From Fusobacterium ulcerans (GTDB lineage: Bacteria > Fusobacteriota > Fusobacteriia > Fusobacteriales > Fusobacteriaceae), in the NCBI RefSeq assembly GCF_003019675.1, contig NZ_CP028105.1:3178282-3242281 (forward strand): a stretch of DNA of 64,000 nucleotides, written 5' to 3'. Numbering within the stretch: the first letter of the stretch is position 1; the number at the start of each line of letters is the position of its first letter. This document shows positions 23,305 to 32,220 of this stretch, one piece after another. The position numbers and the translations under genes are program-made. A model generated the notes under the pieces. That model was given only the letters and a program-made list of their open reading frames with translations. It ran no database searches and had not been told where the DNA came from.

Positions 23305-24987
23305 CTATTCTGAAATACTATCTATTCCCATTTTTTTCAATATGTATGTCATTATTCCTATTACGAAAAATACTATGATGATAAGTATAGTACAATAAGC
23401 TGAAGCTACTCCTATCTTACCAACATCTATCTGATTCATGATAGCAACTGTCAATAGATTATACTTAGCAGAAACTAAGAAGATAATCGTACTTACCAAA
23501 GTCATACTTCTAACAAAAGCATAAACCAAACCGCTGAAAAAAGCAGGTTTTATCATTGGAAGAGTTACAGAAGTAAATACCTTTTTACTATTTGCTCCTA
23601 ATACAGTGGCAGCTTCTTCAATAGATGGATCTATCTGCTGAAGGGCAGCTATTCCTGATCTTATTCCTATAGGCATATTTCTCATTATGAATGCTATTAT
23701 CAAAATAGTTGCTGTACCTGTAAGAACTAAAGGTTTTGTATTAAATGTAATAATATATCCAAGTCCTACAATTGTTCCCGGTATAGCAATAGCCATCATA
23801 GTAATAAATTCAATAAATCCTTTTCCTAAGAATTTTTTTCTAACTATAAGGAAGGCTATTATCATAGCTAATATCCCTGTAATAGGTGTAGATATTATAG
23901 AAAGGAATGTTGTATCCCATATCGGCTTCATTCCTAAAGCAAATACATATTTATAGTGTTCCAGAGAAAAATCATATTTTACTCCCCAAAGCCTTACGAA
24001 TGAACCTATTGGTATCATTATATACATAAGAAATACCCAGAAAGTAAGAAATGCCATAACAATAAAAATCGGCATTGTTATATTTTTTTCACTGATTTTT
24101 TCTCTTTCTCTTGAAACTTTTCCTGTAACTGTAACATAAGATTTTTTACTGATATAGTATTTTTGTGTTACAAATATTGAAATAGACATAAGTATCAAAA
24201 CAACTGCAAGAGCTGTTGCACTTCCCATATCATAATTTCCTATCCCTTGAAGATATATCTGAACTGCTACTGTTGTAAAGTTTCCACCTATTACCATTGG
24301 ATTTCCAAAATCAGCTATTGCCTGTATAAATATTACAAGAATAGCATTTGCCAATCCCGGTATCATTAAAGGAAATGTTATAGTTCTGAAAACATCCCAT
24401 CTTGAAGCTCCCAAATCTCTTGAAGCCTCTTCTACAGAAGGATCTATTTTTTGCAGTAGTCCTACCAGCATCAGATATGCAACTGGGAAGAATGTCAATA
24501 CCTGTACTAAAACCAGCCCATGAAATCCATATATTTCAGCATTTCTTATTCCTAGTAAATTTCTAGTTATAAAGCCTCTTCTCCCTAACAAAAGTATAGC
24601 TGATAAAGCTATAACAAATGGAGGGGATACTATTGGAAGTATAGCAATAGAACTGAAAAATTTTCTAAATGGCAGCTTCACATAAGTCATTCCATATGCA
24701 AAGAAAAATCCAATAGCTGTAGATATTACAGAAGTCACTACTCCTAATTTTAAGGTATTCAATATTATAATAAAGTTTTCCTGCATTGCTTTTATATTCT
24801 TATAATGAATTAATGAAAACTCCCCTTTATATGTAAAACTTTCCTTCAAAATATTATACATAGGGAAAAGTATAAACATTATAAGAATAACTAAAATAAA
24901 TGTTATTGTTGAAAATAGTATTGGATCATTGAATATTTTTTTCATATTCTTTAATTCCGTATTAATTTTAAGTTGTAAATTCGACAT
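23305..24987 (-). CDS. Fused ABC importer permease (FbpB/AfuB-like)
   Basis: The 560-residue protein has about twelve membrane helices in two halves, each with an EAA loop that docks the ATPase: EEASRDLGASRWDVFRTITFPL in the first half and EEAATVLGANSKKVFTSVTLPM in the second. Single-chain fused permeases of this length are typical of ferric iron and related (FbpB, AfuB, PhnT-like) importers. It lies between the binding protein and ATPase genes with short gaps. Confidence 0.9.
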   Translation of the reverse strand: MSNLQLKINTELKNMKKIFNDPILFSTITFILVILIMFILFPMYNILKESFTYKGEFSLIHYKNIKAMQENFIIILNTLKLGVVTSVISTAIGFFFAYGMTYVKLPFRKFFSSIAILPIVSPPFVIALSAILLLGRRGFITRNLLGIRNAEIYGFHGLVLVQVLTFFPVAYLMLVGLLQKIDPSVEEASRDLGASRWDVFRTITFPLMIPGLANAILVIFIQAIADFGNPMVIGGNFTTVAVQIYLQGIGNYDMGSATALAVVLILMSISIFVTQKYYISKKSYVTVTGKVSREREKISEKNITMPIFIVMAFLTFWVFLMYIMIPIGSFVRLWGVKYDFSLEHYKYVFALGMKPIWDTTFLSIISTPITGILAMIIAFLIVRKKFLGKGFIEFITMMAIAIPGTIVGLGYIITFNTKPLVLTGTATILIIAFIMRNMPIGIRSGIAALQQIDPSIEEAATVLGANSKKVFTSVTLPMIKPAFFSGLVYAFVRSMTLVSTIIFLVSAKYNLLTVAIMNQIDVGKIGVASAYCTILIIIVFFVIGIMTYILKKMGIDSISE

Positions 24988-25002
24988 ATGATTCCACCTT
25001 TA

Positions 25003-26025
25003 CTATTTTGTAGGTGCTGTTGTTTTTGTTGCAGTACTGAATTTATCTAATAAATCTTTTCTGTTTTTTCCAGCCCAGTCAAAATTATAGTCTATTAGTT
25101 TTGTTCCAGCAATTTCTTTTACATCTTCTGGAGCATTTGCAGTTTGATTAGTCAAGAATTGGTATGAACCAACTGTCTGTCCTAATTCTTGTGCTTTTTT
25201 AGAAAGTGCCCAGTCTACAAACTTTTTAGCTGATGCTTGATCTGGACCATTTTTAAGAATTGCAACTCCACCTATTTCAAATCCTGTTCCCTCTTCTGGA
25301 GCAGAGATTATAATATCTTCATATCCTTCTTTTCTATATTTTATAGCATCATGAAGGAATGTAATTCCAATAGCTGTTTCTCCTAATCCTACCATTCTTC
25401 CTGGTGCAGTTCCAGATTTAGTATATTGTCTTACCTGCTCATTTAATTTCTGCATATAAGCCATTCCATCTTTTTCACCTTTTAATTGAATGATAGTTGC
25501 AAGCATTGTAAATGCAGTTCCAGATGATCCTGGGTGAGCTGTAACTATTTCTCCTTTATATTCAGGTTTTAAAAGATCAGCCCAAGATTTAGGCATTTCA
25601 GCTCCTATTTCCTCTAGTACTTCTTTGTTTCCTACAAATCCAAGGTATCCTACATATATTCCTGTCCAGATTCCATTTGGATCTTTAAATTTATCAGGAA
25701 TATCCTTAGCCACTGGCGATATATATGGTTCCACAAGGTTTTCCTCATTAGCTGCAACAAAGGCATCTATCGGACCTCCAAACCACACAGAAGCCGTCAT
25801 ATTATCTTTTTCTGCTCTTATTCTAGCTAATGTTTCTCCACTGCTCATTCTTACAAATTCAGTTTTTATTCCTGTTTCTTTTTCAAATTCTTTTACTGCT
25901 GCTATTGCATGATCTTCCATCAATCCAGCATAAATAAGCAGATGACCTGTTTCCTTTTCTCCTGCTGCAAAAATCGTTGTTAAAGAGAGTAAAAAAGTAG
26001 CTACTATTGTTGATAATCTTTTCAT
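25003..26025 (-). CDS. Periplasmic substrate-binding protein (AfuA/FbpA-like)
   Basis: The 340-residue protein has a signal peptide (KRLSTIVATFLLSLTTIFA) and then the two-lobe fold of family 1/6 ferric or sugar-phosphate binding proteins: GHLLIYAGLMEDHAIAAVKEFEKETGI, ASVWFGGPIDAFVAANEE and TAHPGSSGTAFTML. The paired tyrosines of classical ferric FbpA are not obvious, so a non-iron ligand such as a sugar phosphate is also possible (AfuA proteins bind those). GAGGAGG ten bases before the ATG at 26025 decides the start. It is the first gene of the three-gene importer operon. Confidence 0.85.
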   Translation of the reverse strand: MKRLSTIVATFLLSLTTIFAAGEKETGHLLIYAGLMEDHAIAAVKEFEKETGIKTEFVRMSSGETLARIRAEKDNMTASVWFGGPIDAFVAANEENLVEPYISPVAKDIPDKFKDPNGIWTGIYVGYLGFVGNKEVLEEIGAEMPKSWADLLKPEYKGEIVTAHPGSSGTAFTMLATIIQLKGEKDGMAYMQKLNEQVRQYTKSGTAPGRMVGLGETAIGITFLHDAIKYRKEGYEDIIISAPEEGTGFEIGGVAILKNGPDQASAKKFVDWALSKKAQELGQTVGSYQFLTNQTANAPEDVKEIAGTKLIDYNFDWAGKNRKDLLDKFSTATKTTAPTK

Positions 26026-26178
26026 AAAATTAAACCTCCTCAATGATTTTAGTCTGTTTCTAGTGTATTTTCACTTAATTCCTTTCTGATGTTACCAGAA
26101 ATAAATTAAAATTTATTTTGAATCGATTTTTCTATAATTTTCAATTTATCTAGAAGCTTTCCTTTAAAATAATTCTTT

Positions 26179-26904
26179 CTATTTTTCTTTTGCTCTATCT
26201 ACCAACAGTTTAAAGATTCCTAAGAACTCATTATATCTATTTACAAGGTTCTCTGGATGCCATTGTATTCCCAATACAAATCTTTCATTCATATCCACAG
26301 TTTCAAATGCCTCTACTATTCCTTCACAAGAAAAAGCAGTAGCTTTTAACCCTCTTCCTAATTTTTTTACTGCCTGGTGATGAAAAGAGTTCACATATAT
26401 TTTTTCATCTCCAAAAATATCATGAAGAACACTTTCTTTCTTTATACTTACACTATGGAATAATTCATCTCTGCTAATCTGAGATGGATGATGCCCCATG
26501 GCAGACTGCACCTGTGTATCTATATCCTGATAGAGAGTTCCATCAAAAGCTACATTTATCAACTGATGTCCTCTGCATATTCCCAATACTGGTATTTTTC
26601 TTTTAACTGCCTCTTCCAGTAATTCAAACTCCATTATATCTCTTTTTGTATCTATTCCCGGAATTTGAAGCCCTGGGTCTTCTCCATAAAATCTAGGCGC
26701 TACATCTGCTCCTCCACTGAATATTATTCCATCTAAACGATAATCTTCTAAATACTCTTTTGCTACTCCTTCTGGTACTATTGGAATAAAAAGTGGAAGC
26801 CCTCCAGCTGCAAGCACTGCTTCTGCATATCCGTAATTTATAGAATTGTACTCTCCCTTTTCTCTCATCTCTCTAAATGTAGTTATTCCTATTATTGGTC
26901 TCAA
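26179..26904 (-). CDS. Gamma-glutamyl hydrolase family protein, PuuD-like (class I amidotransferase, C26)
   Basis: The 241-residue enzyme belongs to peptidase family C26. The nucleophile is in GICRGHQLINVAFDGTLYQDI (Cys near residue 110), and the His and Glu are in LGIQWHPENLVN. The N-terminus RPIIGITTFREM and the FSGGADVAPRFYGEDP section match gamma-glutamyl-GABA hydrolases (PuuD). It would hydrolyse a gamma-glutamyl amide in the cytoplasm. It lies upstream of the importer genes with a 150-base gap, so co-regulation is possible but unproven. Confidence 0.88.
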   Translation of the reverse strand: MRPIIGITTFREMREKGEYNSINYGYAEAVLAAGGLPLFIPIVPEGVAKEYLEDYRLDGIIFSGGADVAPRFYGEDPGLQIPGIDTKRDIMEFELLEEAVKRKIPVLGICRGHQLINVAFDGTLYQDIDTQVQSAMGHHPSQISRDELFHSVSIKKESVLHDIFGDEKIYVNSFHHQAVKKLGRGLKATAFSCEGIVEAFETVDMNERFVLGIQWHPENLVNRYNEFLGIFKLLVDRAKEK

Positions 26905-27261
26905 TTATTTTTCCTCCTCAACATCTCTTTGTTCTATTACATTCTACTATATAATATACTCTTTAGCGAAAGTTTTTACAACCTGCAATTATAAATTATC
27001 AGAAATCTCTTTTTTTAAAATATCCTGTATTTTTAAAATACTATATTTTTCATAAAAAAACAAACAAATTTTTTTTACCTTTTTAAAATTTCTCTGATAT
27101 AGTCTGTAAATTACAGCACAATTATTCTGACATATAAAAAATAAATTAATTGTATATTTGGGTAATATATCTTTTTATTTTCCAAGTTAAAAATTGTATT
27201 TTATCAAATAATATTCTTTAAGATGTGATACTTTATAACATGGCTTTTTATCTATACTTGG
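26905..27261. other. AT-rich leader region of the CRISPR array
   Basis: No gene is visible. The stretch is extremely AT-rich, as CRISPR leaders are, and lies between the PuuD-like start and the first repeat at 27341. The repeats nearest to it are the uniform, presumably newest ones. Confidence 0.5.
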
Positions 27262-27291
27262 TTGGAAAAAATCCATTAAATATGCTATAAT
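27262..27291 (+). promoter_or_regulatory. Predicted promoter of the CRISPR array
   Basis: TTGGAA (27262-27267), 18 bases, TATAAT (27286-27291) with TGC in front, an extended -10. The array starts 50 bases downstream, and the orientation agrees with the degenerate last repeat at the far end. Confidence 0.6.
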
Positions 27292-27340
27292 TAGAATGTT
27301 AGAAAAGAATAAGGAATTATTAAAGTCTGAATTTATGACC

Positions 27341-28403
27341 ATTGAATAGTAACCTTTGGGGTTTTTAAATTTTAAAACTCCTTTTCAATCTCCTTTTTAT
27401 CCATTCATTGAATAGTAACCTTTGGGGTTTTTAAATTAAAATACATGGAAAATATTTATGAATTAAAAAATAATTGAATAGTAACCTTTGGGGTTTTTAA
27501 ATCAAGCAATTAAAAAACAAATTAAATCTTTATTAGGATTGAATAGTAACCTTTGGGGTTTTTAAATCTCAAAGGATAGACTCCACGCTTTTTTTCAACT
27601 GTTATTGAATAGTAACCTTTGGGGTTTTTAAATGAAGCTTTATGAATTTAGTATCTACTCCCTTAAATCATTGAATAGTAACCTTTGGGGTTTTTAAATT
27701 CAGAGGAGATGCAGGAATTACTAGAAATAGCTTCAGTATTGAATAGTAACCTTTGGGGTTTTTAAATTTGTTATCTTAATACTTCCATCTTCATTATAAT
27801 GCAATTGAATAGTAACCTGATAAGTTTTTAAATATAGATCAAACTTTGAGAATAAGAGATCAATTTAGAATTGAATATCAACTGATAAGTTTTTAAATGA
27901 AGTTGGGATGACCATAGCTGCAAGAGTTAAGCAATTGAATATCAACTGATAAGTTTTTAAATGAAGGAACTAAAATAGTAGGGAGAAATCCTAGAAATTA
28001 TTGAATATCAACTGATAAGTTTTTAAATAGTTCAAGTTCTCCAGTAAGTATATTGTAGCCTTTATTGAATATCAACTTTTAAATGGAGAAGGGGCAAGGG
28101 TGATGATGGATACTAACCCTATTGAATATCAACTGATAAGTTTTTAAATGCATTAGTTGGTAAAACTTTAAAATTAACTTCAGTATTGAATATCAACTCA
28201 TAAGTTTTTAAACAGATATAGCATGATTCCAAGTTATGTAATAACTCATTGAATATCAACTGATAAGTTTTTAAATACCTTAGAAGAATCAAAAATTTTC
28301 TTAGTCTCTTTAAATTGAATATCAACTCATAAGTTTTTAAATGATCAAGAAAGATTAAATAAAGTTGGAATTATGACTAATTGAATATCAACTCATAAGT
28401 TTT
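27341..28403 (+). CRISPR. CRISPR array, 17 repeats, 16 spacers, with a mid-array repeat switch
   Basis: Repeats 1-7 (27341 to 27767) are 30 bases: ATTGAATAGTAACC, TTTGGGG, TTTTTAAAT. Repeat 8 (27804-27833) is a hybrid: the same first 14 bases followed by TGATAAG. Repeats 9-17 (27870 to 28403) are 29 bases: ATTGAATATCAACT, then GATAAG or CATAAG, ending TTTTTAAAT. Repeat 12 (28064-28084) lacks eight central bases, repeat 14 ends AAAC, and repeat 17 (28380-28403) is degenerate, marking the distal end. Spacers are 34-38 bases. The repeat resembles type I-B repeats that end TTTAAAT. The central stem is AACC/GGTT in repeats 1-7 and AACT/AGTT in 9-17. No cas gene is in the window. Confidence 0.97.
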
Positions 28404-28523
28404 CTCCCTTTTTCAAATAAAAAAGAGAAGAACTGGATATTAGCTCATGACATTTTGCTATATCTACAACTTCTCTAAAATTTCAAATTCTTATTTTATT
28501 ACATTCTTAATATTAATTATTAA

Positions 28524-28997
28524 TTACTTATTGAATAAAATATCAAGCTCCATTAATAAGTCATTATATCTTTTTAATTCATGATTTTTTACCAGAATTA
28601 ATGGGTTATAAATACAATGCTGAAGTACATCTGCATCTTTTAATAATTCATCATATTCTGAATCTATCCTTTCCTTATTACTATGGTTGTGAATAGCTGT
28701 ACAGATTATATCAATTTCTGTAGAAGTTGCCACCTGTAATTTTTCTAATATTTCACGAGCCATAATTGCTCCTTTTTGTCCATGATCTTTTGAATATTCA
28801 AATTTATAAGTATATATATCATGTAACATTCCAGCCATAATTGCAATCTCTTGATTAAGATTACGTTTTTTAGCAAGTATTACACTTAATTGAGCTACGC
28901 CATAAAGATGTATATATCCATTTCGCCTTTCCATAATATTTTTATTATTCAGTAATACTTCATCAATATATCCCCTAATCTTTTCAATTCTATCCAT
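28524..28997 (-). CDS. HD-domain phosphohydrolase-like protein
   Basis: The 157-residue protein has the HD-domain pattern: His in IHLYGVAQLS, the HD doublet in MAGMLHDIYTYKFEY, His in DHGQKGAIMA and a later Asp in LKDADVLQHCIYN. These are the metal ligands of phosphohydrolases that act on nucleotides or related phosphates. AAGGAG precedes the ATG at 28997. It lies next to the CRISPR array but has neither the length nor the other domains of Cas3 or Cas10, so I see no reason to call it cas. The substrate is unknown. Confidence 0.75.
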   Translation of the reverse strand: MDRIEKIRGYIDEVLLNNKNIMERRNGYIHLYGVAQLSVILAKKRNLNQEIAIMAGMLHDIYTYKFEYSKDHGQKGAIMAREILEKLQVATSTEIDIICTAIHNHSNKERIDSEYDELLKDADVLQHCIYNPLILVKNHELKRYNDLLMELDILFNK

Positions 28998-29215
28998 AAA
29001 CAACTCCTTCTTTACTTTTAAGTTTATTATAACATATGAAAGTATTTTGATATTGTTAAGCCAGTTTCAGTTCCTAATGTATAAATCTTAAATTTTTTAT
29101 TATAAAAGAATATTTACTTAGGAAATTTATATTCTGTTTTTTAAATTTCTTGTATTTAATCTTCCAAAAAGTTATAATATCTTTACAGCAATACATCATC
29201 AAAGGAGGAATTAGT

Positions 29216-29422
29216 ATGACTTTATTAAAAAAATTTAAAGATAAAAAAGTTCATATAATCTTAAATACAACTGATAAAATTAGTTTTGATGGAAAAATAA
29301 TTGATGAATTTGATAATTTTATTGAAGTCATTACTGATTATTCTCAATATGCTAATCATCAACAGCATATTTTAAATAAAAATCTTATTCTTCAAATTTA
29401 TGAATACAAAGAAGAATATTAA
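29216..29422 (+). CDS. Sm-like small protein (68 residues)
   Basis: The ATG is preceded by AAAGGAGG, seven bases away; a longer frame begins at 29150 without such a site. The product is a short beta-rich protein. KKVHIILNTTDKISFDGKIIDEFDNFIEV fits the Sm1 pattern (hydrophobic strand, turn with Gly, Asp, Asn-Phe), and the last strand is LNKNLILQIYEY in the Sm2 position. Sm/Hfq family members form rings that bind RNA; whether this one does is inference. It is monocistronic with a terminator. Confidence 0.55.
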   Translation: MTLLKKFKDKKVHIILNTTDKISFDGKIIDEFDNFIEVITDYSQYANHQQHILNKNLILQIYEYKEEY

Positions 29423-29426
29423 TTTT

Positions 29427-29450
29427 AAGGCGATTTATTCGCCTTTTTTA
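29427..29450 (+). terminator. Rho-independent terminator
   Basis: AAGGCGA (29427-29433) pairs with TTCGCCTT (29438-29445), followed by T. Confidence 0.85.
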
Positions 29451-29617
29451 TATATTGTTAAACCCTTTATCTAAAATAACTATACTGCCTATATGCCAAT
29501 TTATTTATTCTACAGATAGTTATTTTTTAGTTGGAAGCAAGAAAAAAATTTTATAAAACATAAATATGATATTAAACACACATTCCCGCTTTTACTCATA
29601 TGCAGGTAAAAAAATTG

Positions 29618-29646
29618 TTGAAATGTTGCAGAAATTATGATATTAT
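29618..29646 (+). promoter_or_regulatory. Predicted promoter of the riboswitch-permease transcript
   Basis: TTGAAA (29618-29623), 17 bases, TATTAT (29641-29646). It lies about 108 bases before the aptamer. The interval 29451-29617 shows nothing else I can support. Confidence 0.45.
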
Positions 29647-29753
29647 TTTTATGCAGATTTTTTAAGAAACATAGAGGGAATATTGCAAAATATTTCAAAT
29701 GCATAATGAATGCATATATCTCACAAAGTCATTAAATTAATTAAAAATAAATT

Positions 29754-29819
29754 ACTCATATATCCCTGTAATATGGTCAGGAGTCTCTACGGGTTGCCAC
29801 TTAACAAGCCGCTATGAGT
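29754..29819 (+). promoter_or_regulatory. Purine riboswitch, guanine/xanthine type
   Basis: P1 is a perfect 7-bp helix, ACTCATA (29754-29760) with TATGAGT (29813-29819). P2 is CCTG/CAGG enclosing the loop with ATATGG, the hallmark of purine aptamers. The junction reads GTCTCTAC, close to the canonical GTTTCTAC, and P3 follows with a CC-starting loop. The pyrimidine before TATGAG is C, the base that selects guanine-type ligands over adenine. It lies 150 bases before an NCS2 purine permease. A downstream stem ATAGTCCT/AGGATTAT (29827-29859), followed by T, is the likely terminator switch. Confidence 0.85.
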
Positions 29820-29969
29820 GAATTTAATAGTCCTTCTTTTAGTATTATTATAGGATTATTTTCTTTCACATTATAGTTTTTGAGAAAGGAAATGGTCTTT
29901 TTTTATTTCCCTGCCCTTCTTTCCTATTCCAAAGATCTATGAAGTAAAATCTTGGAGGTATTTAAAAAA

Positions 29970-31301
29970 ATGAGAAACACATCACCATACGATCTTGATG
30001 GTATCCCTGTTCTAAGAGAGGCAATTCCTCTTGGGCTTCAACACATTCTTGCTATGTTTGTAAGTAACATCACTCCATTAATTATTGTAGCTGGGGCTAT
30101 GAAAATGCCAAGTGAAACTAAAACTTTCCTTATTCAATGTACTATGCTTGTAGCTGGAGTAAATACTTTGATTCAGGCATATCGTATCGGACCTATAGGA
30201 GCAAGACTTCCTATTGTTGTTGGTACAAGCTTTGCTTTTGTTCCTGTTGCACTGTCTATTGGAAGTAAATATGGATATGAAGGTATCCTTGGAGCTGCTT
30301 TGGTAGGTGCTGTATTCGAGATATTTATTGGTGCTATTATAAAGAAAATAAGAAGATACTTTCCACCAGTAGTAACTGGAGTAATAGTTCTGTCTATTGG
30401 TCTTTCTCTTTTACCAGTTGGAGTAAGCAACTTTGCTGGTGGAGTTGGAGCTGCTGATTTTGGTTCTTTCCCAAATCTTTTCATAGGTATGGTAGTTCTT
30501 ATAACAGTAATATTCTTTAAGCAGTTTACTAAAGGTATCACAAGTACAGGTTCTATATTTGTAGGAACAGTTGTTGGATTTATTGTTGCATTCTTTATGG
30601 GTAAAGTTGATCTTACTCCAGTAAGAAATGCTGCATTTATGAGTTTCCCTAGACCTTTTACTTATGGACTTGCTTTCCATGCTGATGCATGTCTTGCAAT
30701 GATTATGATGTTTATTGTTTCTGCTGTTGAAACAGTTGGAGATATGTCTGGAGTTACAATGGGTGGAGCTAATAGAGAAGTTACTGATAAAGAGCTTTCT
30801 GGTGGTATATTAGCTGATGGATTTGGAAGTGCACTTGCTTCTGTATTCTCTGTACTGCCTACTACATCTTTCAGTCAAAATACAGGTATAGTTGCAATGA
30901 CTGGTATCATGAGCAGATTTGTTGTTGGTACTGGTGCTGCTTTCTTAGTTGCTGGAGCTTTCTTCCCCAAAATTGGTGCTGTTCTTTCAATAGTTCCTGC
31001 TAGTGTTCTTGGTGGAAGTTTAGTAATGATTTTTGCTATGATATCTATAAGTGGTATCAATCTTATTACTAAAGAGCCTCTTGTAGGTAGAAATGCAGTT
31101 ATTTTATCTGTATCTTTAGGATTAGGTTATGGACTTGGAAGTGTTCCTGCTGCTCTTAAATATTTCCCAGCAAGTATCCAACTTATATTTGGTGGTTCTG
31201 GAATTGTTGTTTCTGGTTCTATTGCAGTTCTTCTTAACATCATTCTGCCTTTAGATGAGAAAGTTAAAAAAACATTAAAAGGTGAAAAAGTTTCTCAATA
31301 A
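29970..31301 (+). CDS. NCS2 family xanthine/uric acid/purine permease
   Basis: The 443-residue membrane protein has 12-14 helices. GLQHILAMFVSNITPLIIVAG, the QAYRIGPIGARLPIVVGTSFAFVP stretch and DMSGVTMGGANREVTDKELSGGILADG with the key acidic residues are typical of the purine branch (PbuX/XanQ/UacT-like). It would take up xanthine or a related purine with H+. GGAGG precedes the ATG at 29970. The guanine-type riboswitch upstream and the molybdenum hydroxylase and xpt genes downstream support xanthine or hypoxanthine as substrate. Confidence 0.9.
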   Translation: MRNTSPYDLDGIPVLREAIPLGLQHILAMFVSNITPLIIVAGAMKMPSETKTFLIQCTMLVAGVNTLIQAYRIGPIGARLPIVVGTSFAFVPVALSIGSKYGYEGILGAALVGAVFEIFIGAIIKKIRRYFPPVVTGVIVLSIGLSLLPVGVSNFAGGVGAADFGSFPNLFIGMVVLITVIFFKQFTKGITSTGSIFVGTVVGFIVAFFMGKVDLTPVRNAAFMSFPRPFTYGLAFHADACLAMIMMFIVSAVETVGDMSGVTMGGANREVTDKELSGGILADGFGSALASVFSVLPTTSFSQNTGIVAMTGIMSRFVVGTGAAFLVAGAFFPKIGAVLSIVPASVLGGSLVMIFAMISISGINLITKEPLVGRNAVILSVSLGLGYGLGSVPAALKYFPASIQLIFGGSGIVVSGSIAVLLNIILPLDEKVKKTLKGEKVSQ

Positions 31302-31319
31302 AACAAATAAATTACCACA

Positions 31320-31394
31320 CAGCAGAGCAGGTGTATAAGCTGTCTTCTTTTGAGGATTTCTTATTGATACTCTGCTGTCTTTTCGTGGTATAAT
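31320..31394 (+). promoter_or_regulatory. Hairpin and promoter before the hydroxylase operon
   Basis: CAGCAGAG (31320-31327) pairs with CTCTGCTG (31370-31377), followed by TCTTTTC, a probable terminator of the permease transcript. TTGATA (31364-31369), 19 bases and TATAAT (31389-31394) form a candidate promoter for the operon starting at 31426. Confidence 0.45.
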
Positions 31395-31425
31395 ATAAAT
31401 AATATAATAACACAGGAGGTAAAAC

Positions 31426-32220
31426 TTGTTTAGTTTTTCTAAATATTTTCCTGCTCAATCTTTGCAGGAAGCCTATGACGAACTTTTAAAAAGCAAAAAA
31501 AATATTATACTTGGGGGAACTTCTTATCTTAGAATGGAAAATACTTCATATAATACTGCTATAGATCTTTCTTCTCTTTCTCTTGATTACATCAAAGAAG
31601 AGGGAGAATATATTCATATTGGAGCTATGGTTTCATTCAGAGAGATAGAAACTAACCCTATTATCTTAAACCTATTTGATGGAATACTTTCAAAATCTGT
31701 AGAAAGTATAATAGGTGTTCAATTCAGAAATAATGTTACTGTTGGAGCTACTGTTTTTTCTAAATATGGTTTCTCTGATCTTATCCCTGCACTTTTATCT
31801 CTTGATACTGTTGTAGTTCTTTTCAATGGAGGAGAAATTTCTCTGGAGGAATATTTATCAACAGAAGGTAAGACAAGAGATATTTTAGTTGAAATAAAAA
31901 TAAGAAAAGCTGCTGGAAAAGGAGCTTTCCAAAGCATCAGAAAAAGTAAAACTGACTATGCTATAACTAATACAGCTGTTACAAATGAAAATGGAAATTT
32001 TAGAATTGCCATTGGTGTAAGACCAGGAAAAGCTAAACTGGCTCATAAAGCAATGGAATTATTAAATAATTCTGACAATATCACTGATGAAGTTATTGAT
32101 AGAGCATGCGCCCTTATAACTGAAGAAATTACTTTTGGTTCTAATATGAGAGGAAGCAGTGAATATAGAGCTGCAATATCTAAAGTTATGACTAAGAGAG
32201 CTATAAAGGAGGTATTATAA
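31426..32220 (+). CDS. Molybdenum hydroxylase FAD-binding subunit (XdhB-type)
   Basis: The 264-residue subunit carries FAD and passes electrons between the iron-sulfur subunit and the final acceptor. It begins SKYFPAQSLQEAYDEL with the flavin-binding ILGGTSYLRM and GVQFRNNVTVGATVFSKYGFSDLIPAL. The C-terminal domain has FQSIRKSKTDYAITN. The start is a TTG, supported by AGGAGGT five bases ahead. The stop overlaps the next gene's ATG (TAATG). With the next two genes it forms a xanthine dehydrogenase-type complex. Confidence 0.88.
   Translation: MFSFSKYFPAQSLQEAYDELLKSKKNIILGGTSYLRMENTSYNTAIDLSSLSLDYIKEEGEYIHIGAMVSFREIETNPIILNLFDGILSKSVESIIGVQFRNNVTVGATVFSKYGFSDLIPALLSLDTVVVLFNGGEISLEEYLSTEGKTRDILVEIKIRKAAGKGAFQSIRKSKTDYAITNTAVTNENGNFRIAIGVRPGKAKLAHKAMELLNNSDNITDEVIDRACALITEEITFGSNMRGSSEYRAAISKVMTKRAIKEVL

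Noticed and set aside
28119-28325. A 68-residue reading frame on the - strand inside the CRISPR array
   Set aside because: It is made of repeat and spacer sequence; the repeated residues follow the repeat unit. Not a gene.
28524-28997. HD protein beside the CRISPR array as Cas3 HD
   Set aside because: It lacks the helicase part and the length, and has no neighbours of cas type.
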